From Comamonas terrigena NBRC 13299 (GTDB lineage Bacteria; Pseudomonadota; Gammaproteobacteria; Burkholderiales; Burkholderiaceae_C): a stretch of DNA of 64,000 nucleotides. Location of the stretch: NCBI RefSeq assembly GCF_006740045.1, contig NZ_AP019749.1, positions 248,001 to 312,000 of the forward strand. The letters are read 5' to 3'. Shown one piece after another: positions 30,373-39,551 of the stretch. Numbering within the stretch: the stretch's first letter is position 1; every line of letters starts with the position of its first letter. The translations under genes were made by a program, and so were the position numbers. The notes below the pieces were generated by a model. It ran no database searches. It was not told the DNA's origin and saw nothing but the letters and a program-made list of their open reading frames with translations.

Positions 30373-31245
30373 ATGGGACAGAAAATCCATCCTACCGGCT
30401 TCCGTCTGGCGGTGAGCCGCAACTGGGCAAGCCGTTGGTACGCAAGCAACCGTGATTTCGCCGGCATGCTGGCCGAAGACATCAAGGTTCGTGAGTACCT
30501 GAAGGCCAAGCTGAAGAACGCCGCTGTGTCGCGCGTCCTGATCGAGCGTCCTGCCAAGAACGCCCGCATCACCATTTTCTCGGCTCGTCCGGGCGTGGTG
30601 ATCGGCAAGAAGGGTGAAGACATCGAGAACCTGAAGAAGGAACTCGCTACTCGCCTGGGCGTGCCTGTTGCTGTGAACATCGAAGAAGTGCGCAAGCCCG
30701 AAATCGATGCCAAGCTGATCGCTGACTCGATCACCCAGCAGCTGGAAAAGCGCATCATGTTCCGTCGCGCCATGAAGCGCGCCATGCAAAGCGCCATGCG
30801 TCTGGGTGCCCAAGGCATCAAGATCATGTCGTCGGGTCGTCTGAACGGCATCGAAATCGCACGTACCGAGTGGTACCGCGAAGGTCGCGTGCCTCTTCAC
30901 ACCCTGCGTGCGGACATCGACTATGGCTTCTCTGAAGCCAAGACCACCTACGGCATCATCGGCGTGAAGGTCTGGGTCTACAAGGGTGACACCTTGGGCC
31001 GCAACGATCTGCCCGCCGTGGAAACGCCCCGTCCTGACGACGAGCGTCGTCCTCGCGGTCCTCGCCGCGATGGTCGCCGTGACGGCGGTCGTGACGGTGC
31101 AGGCCGCGGTGCTCGCCGCCCTGCCGGCGGTAACGCGGCTCCTGCTGACGGTAGCGACAAGGCTGCCGCCGCTGGCGCTGACTCCGTTAAGCGCGTTCGT
31201 AAGGCTGACGCGCCCGCTACAGCAGCGGACGGTAAAGGAGAATAA
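30373..31245 (+). CDS. rpsC: 30S ribosomal protein S3
   Basis: A 290-residue protein at the mRNA entry. The KH domain has [17 protein letters not shown] and the C-terminal domain contains [20 protein letters not shown]. After about residue 220 there is a roughly 70-residue tail, first rich in Arg/Gly/Asp, then Ala/Lys, absent from the 233-residue E. coli protein but common in Burkholderiales. rplP follows after two bases. Confidence 0.99.
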   Translation: MGQKIHPTGFRLAVSRNWASRWYASNRDFAGMLAEDIKVREYLKAKLKNAAVSRVLIERPAKNARITIFSARPGVVIGKKGEDIENLKKELATRLGVPVAVNIEEVRKPEIDAKLIADSITQQLEKRIMFRRAMKRAMQSAMRLGAQGIKIMSSGRLNGIEIARTEWYREGRVPLHTLRADIDYGFSEAKTTYGIIGVKVWVYKGDTLGRNDLPAVETPRPDDERRPRGPRRDGRRDGGRDGAGRGARRPAGGNAAPADGSDKAAAAGADSVKRVRKADAPATAADGKGE

Positions 31246-31247
31246 AC

Positions 31248-31664
31248 ATGCTGCAACCTGCACGCCGCAAGTTCCGTAAGGAACAAAAGGGCCGCAACAC
31301 CGGTATCGCTACCCGTGGCAACTCCGTTGCCTTCGGCGATTTCGGTCTGAAGTCCACGGACCGTGGCCGTCTGACGGCCCGCCAGATCGAAGCCGCACGT
31401 CGTGCGATTTCCCGTCACGTGAAGCGTGGCGGCCGTATCTGGATCCGCGTGTTCCCGGACAAGCCAATCTCTACCAAGCCCGCAGAAGTGCGTATGGGTA
31501 ACGGTAAGGGCAACCCCGAGTACTACGTGGCCGAAATCCAGCCCGGCAAGGTGATCTACGAAATCGTAGGTGTGCCCGAAGAGCTGGCCCGTGAAGCGTT
31601 CCGCCTGGCTGCTGCCAAGCTGCCGCTGCGCACGACCTTCGTGTCCCGTCAAATTGGTGCTTAA
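31248..31664 (+). CDS. rplP: 50S ribosomal protein L16
   Basis: A 138-residue protein of the A-site region ([40 protein letters not shown]). The arginine in RVFPDKP hydroxylated by YcfD in E. coli lies at the expected place, though the modification cannot be inferred. Full length. Confidence 0.99.
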   Translation: MLQPARRKFRKEQKGRNTGIATRGNSVAFGDFGLKSTDRGRLTARQIEAARRAISRHVKRGGRIWIRVFPDKPISTKPAEVRMGNGKGNPEYYVAEIQPGKVIYEIVGVPEELAREAFRLAAAKLPLRTTFVSRQIGA

Positions 31665-31674
31665 GGAGATCAAC

Positions 31675-31872
31675 ATGACGAAATCTGCTGAACTCCGCCA
31701 AAAAGACGTGGCTGGTCTGGAAACTGAAGTGAAGTCCCTGCAAAAGGCTCATTTCGGTCTGCGCATGCAAAAGGCCACGCAACAACTGGGCAACACTGCG
31801 ACCCTCAAGGCTACCCGCCGCGACATCGCTCGTGCCAAGACCATCCTTGCTGAAAAGCAAGCCGCCAAGTAA
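31675..31872 (+). CDS. rpmC: 50S ribosomal protein L29
   Basis: A 65-residue two-helix protein at the tunnel exit ([20 protein letters not shown], and the conserved [12 protein letters not shown]). The ATG at 31675 follows AAGGAG; an in-frame ATG upstream lies inside rplP and is not used. Confidence 0.98.
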   Translation: MTKSAELRQKDVAGLETEVKSLQKAHFGLRMQKATQQLGNTATLKATRRDIARAKTILAEKQAAK

Positions 31873-31881
31873 GGAGCCGAC

Positions 31882-32151
31882 ATGACGGAAGCTAAAACAT
31901 CCCTCAAGCGCACCTTGATTGGCAAGGTGGTCAGCGACAAGCGCGCCAAGACCGTGACGGTCCTGGTCGAACGCAGCGTGAAGCACCCGATCTATGACAA
32001 GATCGTGGTGAAGTCGAGCAAGTACCACGCTCACGACGAGCAAGGCCAGTACAAGATGGGTGACACCATCGAGATCACTGAAAGCCGCCCTCTGTCGAAG
32101 ACCAAGAACTGGGTGGCTACCCGCTTGGTGCAAAAGGCTGCTCTGGTCTAA
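31882..32151 (+). CDS. rpsQ: 30S ribosomal protein S17
   Basis: An 89-residue primary rRNA-binding protein ([27 protein letters not shown]). It is the last gene of the cluster here; a strong terminator follows 34 bases after the stop and the usual next genes rplN-rplX-rplE are not present. Confidence 0.98.
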   Translation: MTEAKTSLKRTLIGKVVSDKRAKTVTVLVERSVKHPIYDKIVVKSSKYHAHDEQGQYKMGDTIEITESRPLSKTKNWVATRLVQKAALV

Positions 32152-32180
32152 GCATTCACCCGCTTTGACAGCAAAGTCTT

Positions 32181-32212
32181 AAAAAGCGACCCACAATGTG
32201 GGTCGCTTTTTT
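32181..32212 (+). terminator. Intrinsic terminator of the S10 cluster
   Basis: GCGACCCACA/TGTGGGTCGC form a stem of up to ten pairs, flanked by five A and a run of six T. It ends transcription after rpsQ. Confidence 0.93.
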
Positions 32213-32274
32213 GTTTCCGGGACCTGCGTGCATGTCGCCGCAGGCTGGATTCATTTCATGACAAAGGACGCACC

Positions 32275-32784
32275 ATGATCAAGGTTGGAGACACACTGCC
32301 CGCATGCAAGCTGATGGAATATGTGGAAGTGGAGGGCAATGGCTGCAGCATCGGCCCCAATCCGGTGGAACTGCCCCAGGCCCTGGCTGGCAAGACGATT
32401 GCCCTGTTCGCCGTGCCCGGCGCGTTCACACCCACCTGCTCGGCCAAGCACCTGCCCGGCTACATCGAGCAAGTGGAGGCCTTCAAGGCCGCCGGCGTGG
32501 ATGAAATCTGGTGCGTGGCTGTCAACGACGCCTTTGTGATGGGTGCCTGGGGCCGCGACCAGAAGGCCGGCGGCAAGGTGCGCATGATCGCCGACGGCGA
32601 TGCTGCGTTCGCCAAGGCCATCGGCCTGACGCTGGACCTGAACGGCAAGGGCCTGGGTCTGCGCAGCAACCGTTACTCCATGCTGGTCAAGGACGGCAAG
32701 GTGGTGAGCCTGAACGTGGAAGGCCCTGGCAAGTTCGAAGTCAGCGACGCAGCGACCCTGCTGGGCCAGGCCAAGGCCGCCTGA
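32275..32784 (+). CDS. Peroxiredoxin (Prx5 type)
   Basis: A 169-residue thiol peroxidase of the Prx5 group that reduces hydrogen and organic peroxides. The peroxidatic cysteine is C55 in PGAFTPTCSAKHLPGY, and FVMGAWG and GLGLRSNRYSMLVKDGKV, typical for the group, follow. Further cysteines (C11, C24 and one in EIWCVAV) exist, but a resolving role is uncertain. It stands alone between two intrinsic terminators, so it has its own promoter. Confidence 0.93.
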   Translation: MIKVGDTLPACKLMEYVEVEGNGCSIGPNPVELPQALAGKTIALFAVPGAFTPTCSAKHLPGYIEQVEAFKAAGVDEIWCVAVNDAFVMGAWGRDQKAGGKVRMIADGDAAFAKAIGLTLDLNGKGLGLRSNRYSMLVKDGKVVSLNVEGPGKFEVSDAATLLGQAKAA

Positions 32785-32815
32785 CGCTGCGGGACCTCGC
32801 GGTACCCTCCCAAAG

Positions 32816-32840
32816 AACGCCACAGCCGTGGCGTTTTTTT
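32816..32840 (+). terminator. Intrinsic terminator after the peroxiredoxin gene
   Basis: AACGCCAC/GTGGCGTT, four-base loop, followed by five more T. It may also work weakly in the opposite direction for the convergent gene. Confidence 0.9.
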
Positions 32841-32858
32841 ATGGGCCGTTGCGTTTGC

Positions 32859-33437
32859 TCAGGCTTCAGTCTCCGCGGCCGGTGGTCGCTTCAGGGAAGA
32901 GGAGGGCGCGCCGTTGTCCAGGATGGGGGTGGTCCAGCGTCCGGTCTTGAAGACATCGGACACGCCGCGGTTGCGGGCCTCCTGCTCCACGGTCTTGCGC
33001 CAGTCTTCCAGCAGCTGGGTGCGGCCCGCAGTGTCCTGCATCAGCAGGGCGGTTTTCAGGAAATGCATGAGCCGCGTGACGGTCGAGGAAGGACGGGCAT
33101 CCGGGCGCATCCAGCGGTAGGCGGCAGAGCTTTCCGCGCCGAAGTAGGTGGCGAAACGCTTGGGCTCCACATCGGCCACCTCGTTCATCAGCGCGAACAT
33201 TTCGCCCGCCGTGGGCTGGCGCGGCACCACGGCCAGTTCGGGGTGCTGGGCCAGAAAGCGCACCAGCAGGGCCAGGGTGGGGTCCTTCACCGGCTCGTCC
33301 GGCGCCTGGCGCACCACCTGCATCCAGCGCGTGATGGACATGCTCAGCACCCAGATGATGTCGTTGGTCAGCAGACCGAATTCCTGACGGACGGCATCCA
33401 GATCGCGGCCCAGGACGGGGCGGTTTGATGGAATCAT
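32859..33437 (-). CDS. Uncharacterised protein with two helix-turn-helix-like repeats
   Basis: A 192-residue soluble protein I cannot assign to a named family. Two segments look like copies of one helical unit: about residues 24-66 (IIWVLSMSITRWMQVVR, then TLALLVRFLAQHP) and about 93-130 (FATYFGAESSAAYRWMRP, then TVTRLMHFLKTAL). Both have the spacing of a small Xre-like DNA-binding fold. The C-terminus is disordered. It is divergent from the next unknown gene across an AT-rich 200-base region and lies next to the flagellar locus, so a regulatory role is a reasonable guess, unproven. Confidence 0.6.
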   Translation of the reverse strand: MIPSNRPVLGRDLDAVRQEFGLLTNDIIWVLSMSITRWMQVVRQAPDEPVKDPTLALLVRFLAQHPELAVVPRQPTAGEMFALMNEVADVEPKRFATYFGAESSAAYRWMRPDARPSSTVTRLMHFLKTALLMQDTAGRTQLLEDWRKTVEQEARNRGVSDVFKTGRWTTPILDNGAPSSSLKRPPAAETEA

Positions 33438-33637
33438 TGTGAGAGAATGTTAAGAATTTACAAATTATTACCAGTTTCACTGCACTTTTGGCAGGGACGG
33501 CATCTGAGCTGACATGCTGTGCTGCCAATTGCGAGCAAGCTAGCCGAATTATTCCAAAATCGAGACAAATTTAGCATTGCAAATATACCGTGCGTCAGTA
33601 CGTATATTCGCCATGCCTGTAACAAAACGTTTTCCGA
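33438..33637. promoter_or_regulatory. AT-rich divergent promoter region with inverted repeat
   Basis: This is a 200-base, AT-rich island in GC-rich DNA. AATATAC (33582-33588) and GTATATT (33602-33608) form a perfect seven-base inverted repeat with a 13-base spacer, centred about 43 bases before the plus-strand start. No clear -35/-10 pair is seen on either strand. Confidence 0.45.
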
Positions 33638-34387
33638 ATGCCCCATAACGCCACCTCCCGTGTCCAGCTCACGCTGCTCAGCCTCATCCGTGTGCATGGT
33701 CAGCAGGTACAGCCCATGGTGGGCACCAGCCGGGTGTGCGAGCAGGGGGACGATGTGCACCTGGTGGCGGGCTCCATTCCGTTCCACGACCGGGCCATGG
33801 ACGCCAAGGCCCCCACACCGGGCAAGGGTCTGCTGGCCTTGTTCGGCATCCGGGATGCGCTGGACGAGCTGCAGCACTGGCGCACCGTGGCGCGCAACTC
33901 ACAGGCCCAGTTCGCCTACCTGCAGCTGCAGGTGGAAGTGGGCACGCCGGCGCCGGGCGCTGTCACGCGCCAGATGCTGCGGGAATGCGGCGCCCAGCTG
34001 CGCTTCCTGAATGTGCGCCGCAGTGCGGCCGAGTTCCAGAAGGAAGCGCTGGCCCGGTTTGCCGGCTGGGTGGCCGAGGAAGGCGGAGACCCGGGGCGCG
34101 ACATGGCGCATGTGCGGCAGATGGCCTTGCGCCCGGACCTGTTCGAGCGCCTGCTGTACGAAGATGCGGACCTGCAGCACATCGATGTGATGGTGCTGCC
34201 CCTGGCCGACTGGCCCGATCCGGCGCGCGTGCGCCAGGTGGCCTATGTGCGTGCCGGCACGCCGCTGATGGCCCAGGTGCAGGGCAGCGACCGGATGCAG
34301 GTCCACCTGCCCGGCTGGATGGCACAGCGCCACGGGCCGGACCAGGACATGGCCTACCTGCCTTGTTGCGAGGACAGGGCTGCCTAG
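33638..34387 (+). CDS. Uncharacterised protein next to the flagellar locus
   Basis: A 249-residue protein with no signal peptide or membrane helix and no family I recognise. It is mixed alpha/beta in character, with a central helical part (FGIRDALDELQHWRTVARNS) and PLADWPDPARVRQVAYVRAG near the C-terminus. The ATG at 33638 has no clear Shine-Dalgarno; M27 (33716) is an alternative start. It is divergent from the HTH-like gene and convergent with flhA. It may be a flagellar or surface-behaviour accessory, but only the location suggests that. Confidence 0.6.
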   Translation: MPHNATSRVQLTLLSLIRVHGQQVQPMVGTSRVCEQGDDVHLVAGSIPFHDRAMDAKAPTPGKGLLALFGIRDALDELQHWRTVARNSQAQFAYLQLQVEVGTPAPGAVTRQMLRECGAQLRFLNVRRSAAEFQKEALARFAGWVAEEGGDPGRDMAHVRQMALRPDLFERLLYEDADLQHIDVMVLPLADWPDPARVRQVAYVRAGTPLMAQVQGSDRMQVHLPGWMAQRHGPDQDMAYLPCCEDRAA

Positions 34388-34474
34388 CGCCGCAGCACCA
34401 CTTGCGGCGAAGGGGGTGCGGTCCTACCCCCGCCGCCGCGATGCCTGCACCCGGCACGCAGGCCGTTGCAGCAC

Positions 34475-36565
34475 TTATCCCACGGTGCCCAGGACTTTCA
34501 GTTCCTTGCCTTCGGGCACTTCGTTGAAGGACAGCACCTGCAGGCCCTGGGCAAACAGGCGCGCATAGCGGGCCAGCAGCGGGCGCAGCTGGGGCGTGAC
34601 CAGCAGGATGGGCGCGGTGGCCTGCTGCTTCATCAGGTCACGCGCATGTGCCATGTGCTCCTGCAGCTGGCCGAGCAGGCTGGGATCCACCGGGTAATTG
34701 TCCAGCGGTACTTTCTTGTTGGTGTGGCGGGCGCTGCTGAGGGCGCCCAGCAGCAGCTGCTCCAGCTCCGTGCCCAGGGTGAAGGCCTTGATCTCGGGGG
34801 CCGTGCTGACGAGCTGGCGGCGCAGTGCGCAGCGCACTTCGGCGGTCAGCAGGATGGGGTCCTTGGTGGTGTCGATGCTGTCCAGCAGCGCGGTGGCGAT
34901 CTGCACAATGTCCTTCAGGGCCACCCCTTCACGCAGCAGCTGCTTGAACACGGCGTGCTGCAATTGGGCCGGACAGGCCTTTTCCAGCGCGGCGGCCAGC
35001 TTGGGCGACAGGGCATTGAGCCGTTCGTGCAAGGCATGCACATCGTCGTGGCGGATCAGCTCGTCCAGGTGCTGGCGCACCACGCGCGTCACATGGGTGG
35101 CGACAATGCTGACGCAGTCCGCCACCTGGTAGCCCATGCCCAGGGCATGGGCCTTGTCCTTGGGGTCGATCCAGGTCACCGGCAGCTGGTAGGCCGGTTC
35201 GATGCCGGGAATGCCGTCGAGCTGGCCGTACACATGGGGCGAGGGAATGGCCATCAGCTTGTCGGCGTGCACCTCGGCCTTGGCGACGATGCTGTCGTTG
35301 ATCAGGATGGTGTACTGGTTGGGAGGCAGGGTCAGGTCGTCGCGCACATGGACCGGGGGCAGGACAAAGCCCATTGCCTCGCTGACGCTCTGGCGCACGC
35401 CCTTGAGCCGTGTGGCCAGCGGTGCGCCCTGCCCGGGGTCGAGCTGGCTGACCAGGCGGTAGCCCACGCGCACCGACAGCTGCTCGGTGATGGGCAGGCT
35501 CTGCCAGCCAAAATCCTGCACGGCCGCCGCGGTCACGCTCTGCAGCAGACCCAGGTTGTCGGGCGCCGGCTGCACGCCCCCGGGCTGCTTGGCCATGGCC
35601 CAGCCACCCAGCACCAGCACCGCGGCAAACGCCAGGAAAGGCATCCAGGGCATGCCGGGGATCAGGCCCAGCACCAGCATCACGCCGGCGGCGCTGTACA
35701 GCACGGCCGGCTTGGCCAGCAGCTGCTGGCGCACCTGGTCCGAGAACTCGCCGGCATCCGCATCGCTGATGCGGGTGACGATCACCGCCGATGCGGCCGA
35801 CAGCAGCAGCGCCGGGATCTGGGCGACCAGGCCGTCACCGATGGTCAGCAGCGCATACAGGCGGAATGACTCGCCCAGCGGCAGATCGTGCATCAGCGAG
35901 CCGATGGCCACGCCGCCGATCAGGTTGATGATCAGGATCAGGATGGAGGCAATCGCATCGCCCCGCACAAACTTGGAGGCACCGTCCATGGCGCCGTAGA
36001 AGTCGGCTTCGGTGGCGACTTCCTTGCGCCGCGTCTGGGCCTGCTGCTGGTTGATCAGACCGGCGTTCAGGTCGGCGTCGATGGCCATCTGCTTGCCGGG
36101 CAGCGCATCCAGCGTGAAGCGGGCCGAGACTTCCGAGATCCGCTCCGCGCCTTTGGTCACCACCACGAAGTTGATGATCATCAGGATGATGAACACCACC
36201 AGGCCGACGACGAAATTGCCGCCGATCACCACGTTGCCGAAGGACTCGATCACATGGCCGGCGGCATCGGGTCCGTTCTGGCCGTGCAGCAGCACCACGC
36301 GGGTCGATGCCACGTTCAGGCCCAGGCGCATCAGGGTGGTGACCAGGATGATGGTGGGGAAGACGGCAAAGTCCAGCGGCCGCTTGACGCCCACGGCCAC
36401 CAGCACCACCACCAGCGACAGCACGATGTTGAAGGTGAAGAAGATGTCCAGCGCCAGCGGAGGCAGCGGCAGCATGACCATGGCCAGCAGCGCCAGCAAA
36501 AACACAGGCACAGCCCATTGGTGGCGGGACAGAGCCTGGCGCAGTTCGGTGACGTAGTGCTTCAT
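34475..36565 (-). CDS. flhA: Flagellar export gate protein FlhA
   Basis: A 696-residue inner-membrane export gate component. There are about eight helices in the first 320 residues, with FHIPEP-family hallmarks such as PTIILVTTLMRLGLNVASTR and GKQMAIDADLNAGLINQQQA, then a cytoplasmic domain that forms the nonameric ring receiving substrates and chaperones. It is the last gene of the leftward arm and overlaps flhB by four bases. Overall it resembles FlhA of lateral (Flag-2) systems in gene order, though sequence alone does not prove that. Confidence 0.96.
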   Translation of the reverse strand: MKHYVTELRQALSRHQWAVPVFLLALLAMVMLPLPPLALDIFFTFNIVLSLVVVLVAVGVKRPLDFAVFPTIILVTTLMRLGLNVASTRVVLLHGQNGPDAAGHVIESFGNVVIGGNFVVGLVVFIILMIINFVVVTKGAERISEVSARFTLDALPGKQMAIDADLNAGLINQQQAQTRRKEVATEADFYGAMDGASKFVRGDAIASILILIINLIGGVAIGSLMHDLPLGESFRLYALLTIGDGLVAQIPALLLSAASAVIVTRISDADAGEFSDQVRQQLLAKPAVLYSAAGVMLVLGLIPGMPWMPFLAFAAVLVLGGWAMAKQPGGVQPAPDNLGLLQSVTAAAVQDFGWQSLPITEQLSVRVGYRLVSQLDPGQGAPLATRLKGVRQSVSEAMGFVLPPVHVRDDLTLPPNQYTILINDSIVAKAEVHADKLMAIPSPHVYGQLDGIPGIEPAYQLPVTWIDPKDKAHALGMGYQVADCVSIVATHVTRVVRQHLDELIRHDDVHALHERLNALSPKLAAALEKACPAQLQHAVFKQLLREGVALKDIVQIATALLDSIDTTKDPILLTAEVRCALRRQLVSTAPEIKAFTLGTELEQLLLGALSSARHTNKKVPLDNYPVDPSLLGQLQEHMAHARDLMKQQATAPILLVTPQLRPLLARYARLFAQGLQVLSFNEVPEGKELKVLGTVG

Positions 36566-37701
36566 GGTGCAGGAGACGGATCAGACAGTTCGGTAGGGAC
36601 GTCCAGCGCGTGCGGCATCTCCGGGCGTGCAGGGCGCTGGCCCTGGCGGAAGGCCTTGATCTGCAGCACGTAATGCAGCACCTGGGCCACGCTGCGGTAG
36701 AGCACGGCCGGGATCTGCTGGTTGACTTGGCTGGTGTGGTAGACGGCGCGCGCCAGTGCCGGGATGCTGACGACCTCGACCTGGTGCTGCAGCGCGATCT
36801 CGCGGATGTAGAAGGCCATCTCGTCCACGCCCTTGGCGATCACATACGGCGCTTCGGCCCGCTGGGTGTCGTAGCGCACGGCCACGGCAAAGTGTTCGGG
36901 GTTGACGATCACGGCATCGGCCTTGGGGACGGTGGCACGCACGCTGCGCCGGGCCAGCTGCCGCTGGATCTGGCGGATGCGGTTTTTCACTTCCGGGCGG
37001 CCTTCGTTGCTCTTGTGCTCTTCCTTGACTTCCTGCTTGCTCATGCGCTGGCTGCGCAGAAAGAAAAAGCGCTGCAGCGGAACGTCGATCAGCGCCAGGA
37101 TGACGAAGATGACCACGATGGACATCACGCCGGACAGGAACAGGGCAATGCCTTCCCGCACCGCCAGGTCCAGGGTCATCGAAGGCAGTGCGGTGAAATG
37201 GCGCACATTGGCCTTGCAGTAGGCGTAGACCACGCCGGCCACGGTCGCAGCCTTGAGCACGGACATCAGCAGGTCGCCGTAGTGCTTGGCCTTGAAGAAC
37301 TTCGACAGGTTCTGTTTCGGGCTCAAGCGGCTGAACTTGGGCTGCAGGTTCTTTGGCGACAGCAGCCAGCCGCCAGGAAACAGGGACGCGACGGCCACCA
37401 GCAGCGGGGTGATGAACAGCGGCAGCAGCATCTGGGCGAACAGCATCCCGGCATCGGCCCAGACGGCCCCCACCATGGCGTCGATGGTGCCGGTACCGGA
37501 GGCATCGTCCAGGCCGCGCTGGAACAGGCCGTGGAATTTGCGCAGGTAGTCGGGCATGAACAGCGCCGTCACCTGCAGCGTGACCACCAGCCCCACCGCC
37601 GTGGCCAGGTCGCGCGAGCGCGCCACCTGGCCTTCTTCGCGCATTTTGCGCAGCTTGTGGTCGGAGGCCCGTTCGGACTTGTCGCCTGCACTGTCTGCCA
37701 T
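36562..37701 (-). CDS. flhB: Flagellar export switch protein FlhB
   Basis: A 379-residue inner-membrane protein: four helices in the first 215 residues and a cytoplasmic domain that, after self-cleavage, switches export from rod/hook to filament substrates. The cleavage motif, normally NPTH, reads NPEH at 267-270 (VIVNPEHFAVAVRY), keeping the catalytic Asn-Pro but with Glu in place of Thr. The C-terminal part extends about 30 residues, Pro-rich. Start MADSAGDKSE at 37701, typical; fliR ends five bases upstream. Confidence 0.95.
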   Translation of the reverse strand: MADSAGDKSERASDHKLRKMREEGQVARSRDLATAVGLVVTLQVTALFMPDYLRKFHGLFQRGLDDASGTGTIDAMVGAVWADAGMLFAQMLLPLFITPLLVAVASLFPGGWLLSPKNLQPKFSRLSPKQNLSKFFKAKHYGDLLMSVLKAATVAGVVYAYCKANVRHFTALPSMTLDLAVREGIALFLSGVMSIVVIFVILALIDVPLQRFFFLRSQRMSKQEVKEEHKSNEGRPEVKNRIRQIQRQLARRSVRATVPKADAVIVNPEHFAVAVRYDTQRAEAPYVIAKGVDEMAFYIREIALQHQVEVVSIPALARAVYHTSQVNQQIPAVLYRSVAQVLHYVLQIKAFRQGQRPARPEMPHALDVPTELSDPSPAP

Positions 37702-37705
37702 CTGC

Positions 37706-38482
37706 TCAGGCTTTCATCATCAGGGTCAGCATGTCCAGCGCGCGCCGGGTCATCTGCAGGTAGTGGGCCGGGATGTGGCGCAGCATGAAGGCGAGCATGG
37801 CCAGGCCGAACAGCGTGACGACGGAAAAGCCCAGCGCAAAGATGTTCAGGCTGGGGGAGATGCGGGCCATGAAGCCAAAGCCCAGCTGCACCAGCATGGC
37901 GGCAAAGATGATGGGCGTGGCCAGCAGAAAGGCGGCGGCAAACACCCAGCCCATGTTGTAGGCCACGGTCTGCAACTGCAGCCGGTTCAGGCTCTGGCCC
38001 ACCGGCCAGGCATCGAAGCTGGCCGAGACGATGCCGGCCACCAGCAGGTGGATGTCCAGCACAAAGAACAGCAGCATGCCCAGCAGCAGGGCCAGCACCG
38101 ACAGCGCATCGGAGGAGCTGCCGTTCACCGGGTCGTTGAGCATGGCCATGGCCAGGCTGGTCTGGGAGGCGCTCAGAAACCCGAAGATGCTCAGTGCGGT
38201 CGTGGCGAACTGCAGGCCCAGGCCCAGCACGGCGCCAATGGCGATCTGCTCCAGCGTCAGGGCCACGGCCGTCAGCGAAAACGCATTCACGGAAATGACG
38301 GCACTGCTGACCGAGGGCAGGGCCACCACGGCCAGGGTCAGCGCGATCGTGACCCGCACCCGCACCGGGACGGTGGGGTCGCCGAAGATGGGGGCAAACG
38401 CCAGCAGGGCCATGATGCGGGCAAACGGCCACCACAGGATCTGCAGCCAGTGCAGCAAAAAGGGGTAGAGGCCTTGCTCCAT
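37706..38482 (-). CDS. fliR: Flagellar export protein FliR
   Basis: A 258-residue membrane protein that forms part of the helical FliPQR export channel. About six hydrophobic helices; FAPIFGDPTVPVRVRVTIAL and GLQFATTALSIFGF are typical. It lies between fliQ and flhB with spacers of only a few bases. Confidence 0.94.
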   Translation of the reverse strand: MEQGLYPFLLHWLQILWWPFARIMALLAFAPIFGDPTVPVRVRVTIALTLAVVALPSVSSAVISVNAFSLTAVALTLEQIAIGAVLGLGLQFATTALSIFGFLSASQTSLAMAMLNDPVNGSSSDALSVLALLLGMLLFFVLDIHLLVAGIVSASFDAWPVGQSLNRLQLQTVAYNMGWVFAAAFLLATPIIFAAMLVQLGFGFMARISPSLNIFALGFSVVTLFGLAMLAFMLRHIPAHYLQMTRRALDMLTLMMKA

Positions 38483-38490
38483 GGCGGTGG

Positions 38491-38760
38491 TCAGCCCAGC
38501 AGCGTGCTGGCGTACTGGAAGAAGCGCACGCAGAAATCCATCAGCTGGGTGACCAGCCAGCGCGCGCTCACTGCCAGGGCCAGCAGCGTGACCATCAGGC
38601 GGGGCAGAAAACTCAGCGTCTGCTCGTTGATTTGCGTGGCGGCCTGGAACAGGCTGACCAGCAGGCCCACGATCAGGCCCGGAACCACCAGCACGGCCAC
38701 GATCACGAGCACCAGCTGGATGGCCTGCAGCAGCAGGTCGACCGCGATATCGGGCGTCAT
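38491..38760 (-). CDS. fliQ: Flagellar export protein FliQ
   Basis: An 89-residue protein with two membrane helices (about 12-38 and 50-75), MTPDIAVDLLLQAIQLVLVI at the start and AATQINEQTLSFLPRL between them, the conserved FliQ core. Several copies pack around FliP/FliR in the export gate. Confidence 0.95.
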   Translation of the reverse strand: MTPDIAVDLLLQAIQLVLVIVAVLVVPGLIVGLLVSLFQAATQINEQTLSFLPRLMVTLLALAVSARWLVTQLMDFCVRFFQYASTLLG

Positions 38761-38764
38761 GGCG

Positions 38765-39532
38765 CTACAGCCCCTGGACGCTGGTGACCAGCGTGTTGAC
38801 CGTCAGGGACCAGCCGTCCACCAGCACGAAAAGCAGGATCTTGAAGGGCAGCGAAATCACCAGCGGAGACAGCATCATCATGCCCATGGCCATCAGCACC
38901 GAGGAGACGACCAGGTCGATCACCAGAAACGGAATGAAGAGCACGCAGCCGATCATGAAGGCGGTTTTCAGCTCGCTCAGCACGAAGGCCGCGACCTTGA
39001 CGGTGAAGGCATGGTCCTGGGGCGTGGCGACCGGGCCTTCCTTGGCCAGTGCGCTGACCTGTTTCAGTGCTGCCTCATGGGTCTGTGCCAGCAGGAAGTC
39101 CGACATCGGTTTTTCGGCGCGCCGCAGTGCATCGATCAGGCTGATCTGGTCTTTTTCGTACGGCTCGAAAGCCTCGGTCCACAGCCGCTCCCCCACCGGG
39201 CGCATGACCAGCAGGGTCAGGATCAGCGCCACGCCGGTCAGCACCCGGGTCGGCAGGCCCTGCTGCAGACCCAGTGCGGAGCGCAGCAGTGCCAGCACGA
39301 TGATGAAGCGCGTGAACGTCGTCATCATCAGTGCCATCATGGGCAGCAGGCCCAGCAGCGTCATCAGGACCAGCACCTCGGTCTTGACCGAGAGCTGGGT
39401 CACGCCATGGGCTTGCTGGCTTTCCATCAAGGGAATGTTCGCGGCCTGCGCCACGGGCAGCCAGGCGCAGAGGCAGGCTGCCAGCGCCCACCAAACAAGG
39501 GCGCGATGCGCCCTGTGACGGTGCGGTTCCAT
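38765..39532 (-). CDS. fliP: Flagellar export protein FliP
   Basis: A 255-residue export-gate subunit with a signal peptide (residues 1-30, ending AQA) and four helices. Conserved stretches are LLPMMALMMTTFTRFIIVLA and FLVIDLVVSSVLMAMGMMML. The ATG at 39532 was chosen since it begins the signal peptide. It starts only 19 bases after the fliN stop, which leaves no room for fliO. Confidence 0.95.
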   Translation of the reverse strand: MEPHRHRAHRALVWWALAACLCAWLPVAQAANIPLMESQQAHGVTQLSVKTEVLVLMTLLGLLPMMALMMTTFTRFIIVLALLRSALGLQQGLPTRVLTGVALILTLLVMRPVGERLWTEAFEPYEKDQISLIDALRRAEKPMSDFLLAQTHEAALKQVSALAKEGPVATPQDHAFTVKVAAFVLSELKTAFMIGCVLFIPFLVIDLVVSSVLMAMGMMMLSPLVISLPFKILLFVLVDGWSLTVNTLVTSVQGL

Positions 39533-39551
39533 GCGGGTGTGCGGCGCTGGC

